DNA from: Methanobrevibacter sp.
GTDB taxonomy: Archaea; Methanobacteriota; Methanobacteria; Methanobacteriales; Methanobacteriaceae
Assembly: GCA_031289975.1 (NCBI GenBank)
Contig: JAITOM010000080.1
Coordinates: forward strand, 1-6,750
DNA: 6,750 bases
Reading direction: 5' to 3'
Below, piece after piece: positions 5,544-6,750 of this stretch; within the stretch, counting starts at the first letter, position 1, and each line of letters starts with the position of its first letter. Made by a program: the position numbers and the translations under genes. The notes under the pieces were generated by a model, which was not told where the DNA came from, made no database searches, and was given only the letters and a program-made list of their open reading frames with translations.

Positions 5544-6750
5544 ATGGAAGATGAATTAAAAAATAATTTAAAGAGATTTTTAGTATCCTTAACAATATAT
5601 GCACTTGCTTTCACCTTTTTTGATAATTTTCTGTATTTTCAAGATAAAATTGATCCTTCTATAATTCTTATATCTTTTTTTCCTTTAATATGGGGTCCAA
5701 TTGGGATTGCGGGTTTATGTATTGGGGATTTAATAGCGAGACTTATAGCTGTTCAAATACATAATGCTTTTACCATTCCTGAAGCTTTATTTTTTTCTTT
5801 AATTGTTTTAATTATAAGTATTTTTATCTATAAACTATATTACTCCTTTGACTTTAATAAAAAAATATCAACAATGCATTTATATGAATCATATAATTTA
5901 ATTAAGTTTATAATAATAATTTGCCTAACTAATGCATTTTATGTATTTATTCATATTTATTTTGCAATAGCTTATTCAGAAACCTTATTTCACATACAAC
6001 TTATAGATGAATTTATTAATAGTTTTCTTTTTATAACAAACACATCCCTTATTTTAAGTATTTTATTTATTTCAATAGCTGGTTTGGCTAATTTCAATAT
6101 TTACAAACCTAAAAAAACAAGACACAAACTCTTTTCTAAATATTTAAAACCTTTTTCTGATTATTTAAAATCTTATTCTGATTATTTAAAATCTTATTCT
6201 AAATTTATTAATGTTATGTTACCTGTTTATACAGTAGCATTGTTTATTATAATTATAAGGTTTTTTTTCACTGGAATTCATGATGAAAATAATAGTGCAC
6301 TCATTATTATCGATCTGTTTTTTATAATTTTTTTAGTTATTCTTAAGCCAATTACTAAAGATATTGTAGTTAAAAAAAATAAATCTTTCAATGAACTTGT
6401 AATTTTTATTTTCATGTTTTTATCAGTATTTTCAATGTTACTTACAATTATATTTACATTCTCGAGTAATTCTTTTAACATATTTGAACATGATAATGCT
6501 TTAAATACCTTTTTAAGTAGTGCAATCACCTTTGTACAGATTATAATCACTTTTATTATTTCTATATTTTTAATGAATTATTTGGAGAGTCATTTCTCTA
6601 AGCCATTAAGTTCAATTTCTGATATTACGGAAAATTATGTTTTAGATAAACTTAATAATGAAGATGAAACATTAGAATCTGATGAAAAATTAAATGAAAA
6701 AATAGAACTTGTATTAAATGAATTAGATGTTTTATCCCATAATAAATATG
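5544..6750 (+). CDS. Polytopic membrane protein, probable sensor of a signalling protein (3' end beyond window)
   Basis: The frame is open for 402 codons to the window edge, so the product is truncated here. ATG at 5544 follows GGAGTGA (5531-5537) by 6 nt. I count about nine hydrophobic segments: roughly residues 11-31, 38-66, 81-100, 119-143, 158-181, 222-243, 251-270, 283-306 and 324-345. Segment two contains FPLIWGPIGIAGLCIGDLIARL-like small-residue packing, reminiscent of sensor or ECF-type membrane domains. After the last segment comes NYLESHFSKPLSSISDITENY (345-365), which resembles a HAMP-like juxtamembrane linker, then an acidic helical stretch (370-402). This architecture suggests an output domain downstream, such as a histidine kinase or a SpoIIE/PP2C-type phosphatase, but none is visible. 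A cytoplasmic loop carries heptad repeats (198-218). Confidence 0.85.
   Translation, partial: MEDELKNNLKRFLVSLTIYALAFTFFDNFLYFQDKIDPSIILISFFPLIWGPIGIAGLCIGDLIARLIAVQIHNAFTIPEALFFSLIVLIISIFIYKLYYSFDFNKKISTMHLYESYNLIKFIIIICLTNAFYVFIHIYFAIAYSETLFHIQLIDEFINSFLFITNTSLILSILFISIAGLANFNIYKPKKTRHKLFSKYLKPFSDYLKSYSDYLKSYSKFINVMLPVYTVALFIIIIRFFFTGIHDENNSALIIIDLFFIIFLVILKPITKDIVVKKNKSFNELVIFIFMFLSVFSMLLTIIFTFSSNSFNIFEHDNALNTFLSSAITFVQIIITFIISIFLMNYLESHFSKPLSSISDITENYVLDKLNNEDETLESDEKLNEKIELVLNELDVLSHNKY
6135..6197 (+). repeat. 21-bp in-frame tandem repeat in the membrane-protein gene
   Basis: Three 21-bp units in frame; the second (6156-6176) and third (6177-6197) are identical, and the first differs slightly. 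They encode S-K/D-YLK-P/S-F/Y heptads (residues 198-218), followed by SKF. The repeat lies in the loop between the fifth and sixth hydrophobic segments and would form a short amphipathic helix. Copy number could vary between strains by slippage without breaking the frame. Confidence 0.8.

Noticed and set aside
5299..5559. 86-codon plus-strand frame starting with GTG
   Set aside because: It begins inside the dispersed repeat, crosses the TATA box and leader of the next gene, overlaps that gene's start in another frame and has no ribosome-binding site.
6278..6550. 90-codon minus-strand frame
   Set aside because: Antisense shadow inside the membrane-protein gene, which has a good start site and a long open frame.

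Overview
The window looks like a piece of a very A+T-rich methanogenic archaeon of the Methanobacteriales, most likely a low-GC Methanobrevibacter or Methanosphaera relative. The strongest clue is a CoM/CoB-dependent thiol:fumarate reductase iron-sulfur subunit (TfrB: plant-type [2Fe-2S] domain, two [4Fe-4S] motifs and a double CCG domain). Further support comes from archaeal-type Shine-Dalgarno sites (GGTGA, GGAG), archaeal TATA boxes and long A/T-only gaps between genes. The genus is inferred; no rRNA marker is present.

Layout from left to right. 1-240 holds what looks like the end of a decayed minus-strand gene. 241-1043 is an extremely A+T-rich gap with tandem and dispersed repeats, including a perfect 24-bp duplication at 912-965. 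dcd (minus, 1044-1631) encodes a dCTP deaminase with the sequence signature of the bifunctional DCD-DUT type. 1632-2237 is non-coding and holds a degenerate repeat (1660-1923) and a large nested palindrome (2008-2220). A two-gene minus-strand operon follows. It is transcribed from about 4685 and runs tfrB (3139-4668) then a TrmJ-like SPOUT tRNA 2'-O-methyltransferase (2238-3128); the trmJ ribosome-binding site overlaps the tfrB stop codon. 4690-5543 is another long gap made largely of repeat pieces that also occur elsewhere in the window. A plus-strand gene starting at 5544 runs off the right edge and encodes a polytopic membrane protein with a juxtamembrane linker, probably the sensor part of a signalling protein.

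How the genes relate. dcd makes dUMP/dUTP for thymidylate synthesis. TfrB, with TfrA encoded elsewhere, reduces fumarate to succinate using coenzymes M and B. The TrmJ-like protein modifies tRNA. I see no pathway link between them; tfrB and trmJ share a transcript through translational coupling. The tfrB operon and the membrane-protein gene are divergently transcribed.

I did not find a convincing undescribed multi-gene system. The unusual material is in the gaps: a mosaic of decayed repeat copies, a roughly 210-bp foldback element, a duplicated SD-plus-ATG cassette, and a probable gene remnant at the left edge. I see no CRISPR array, tRNA or rRNA.
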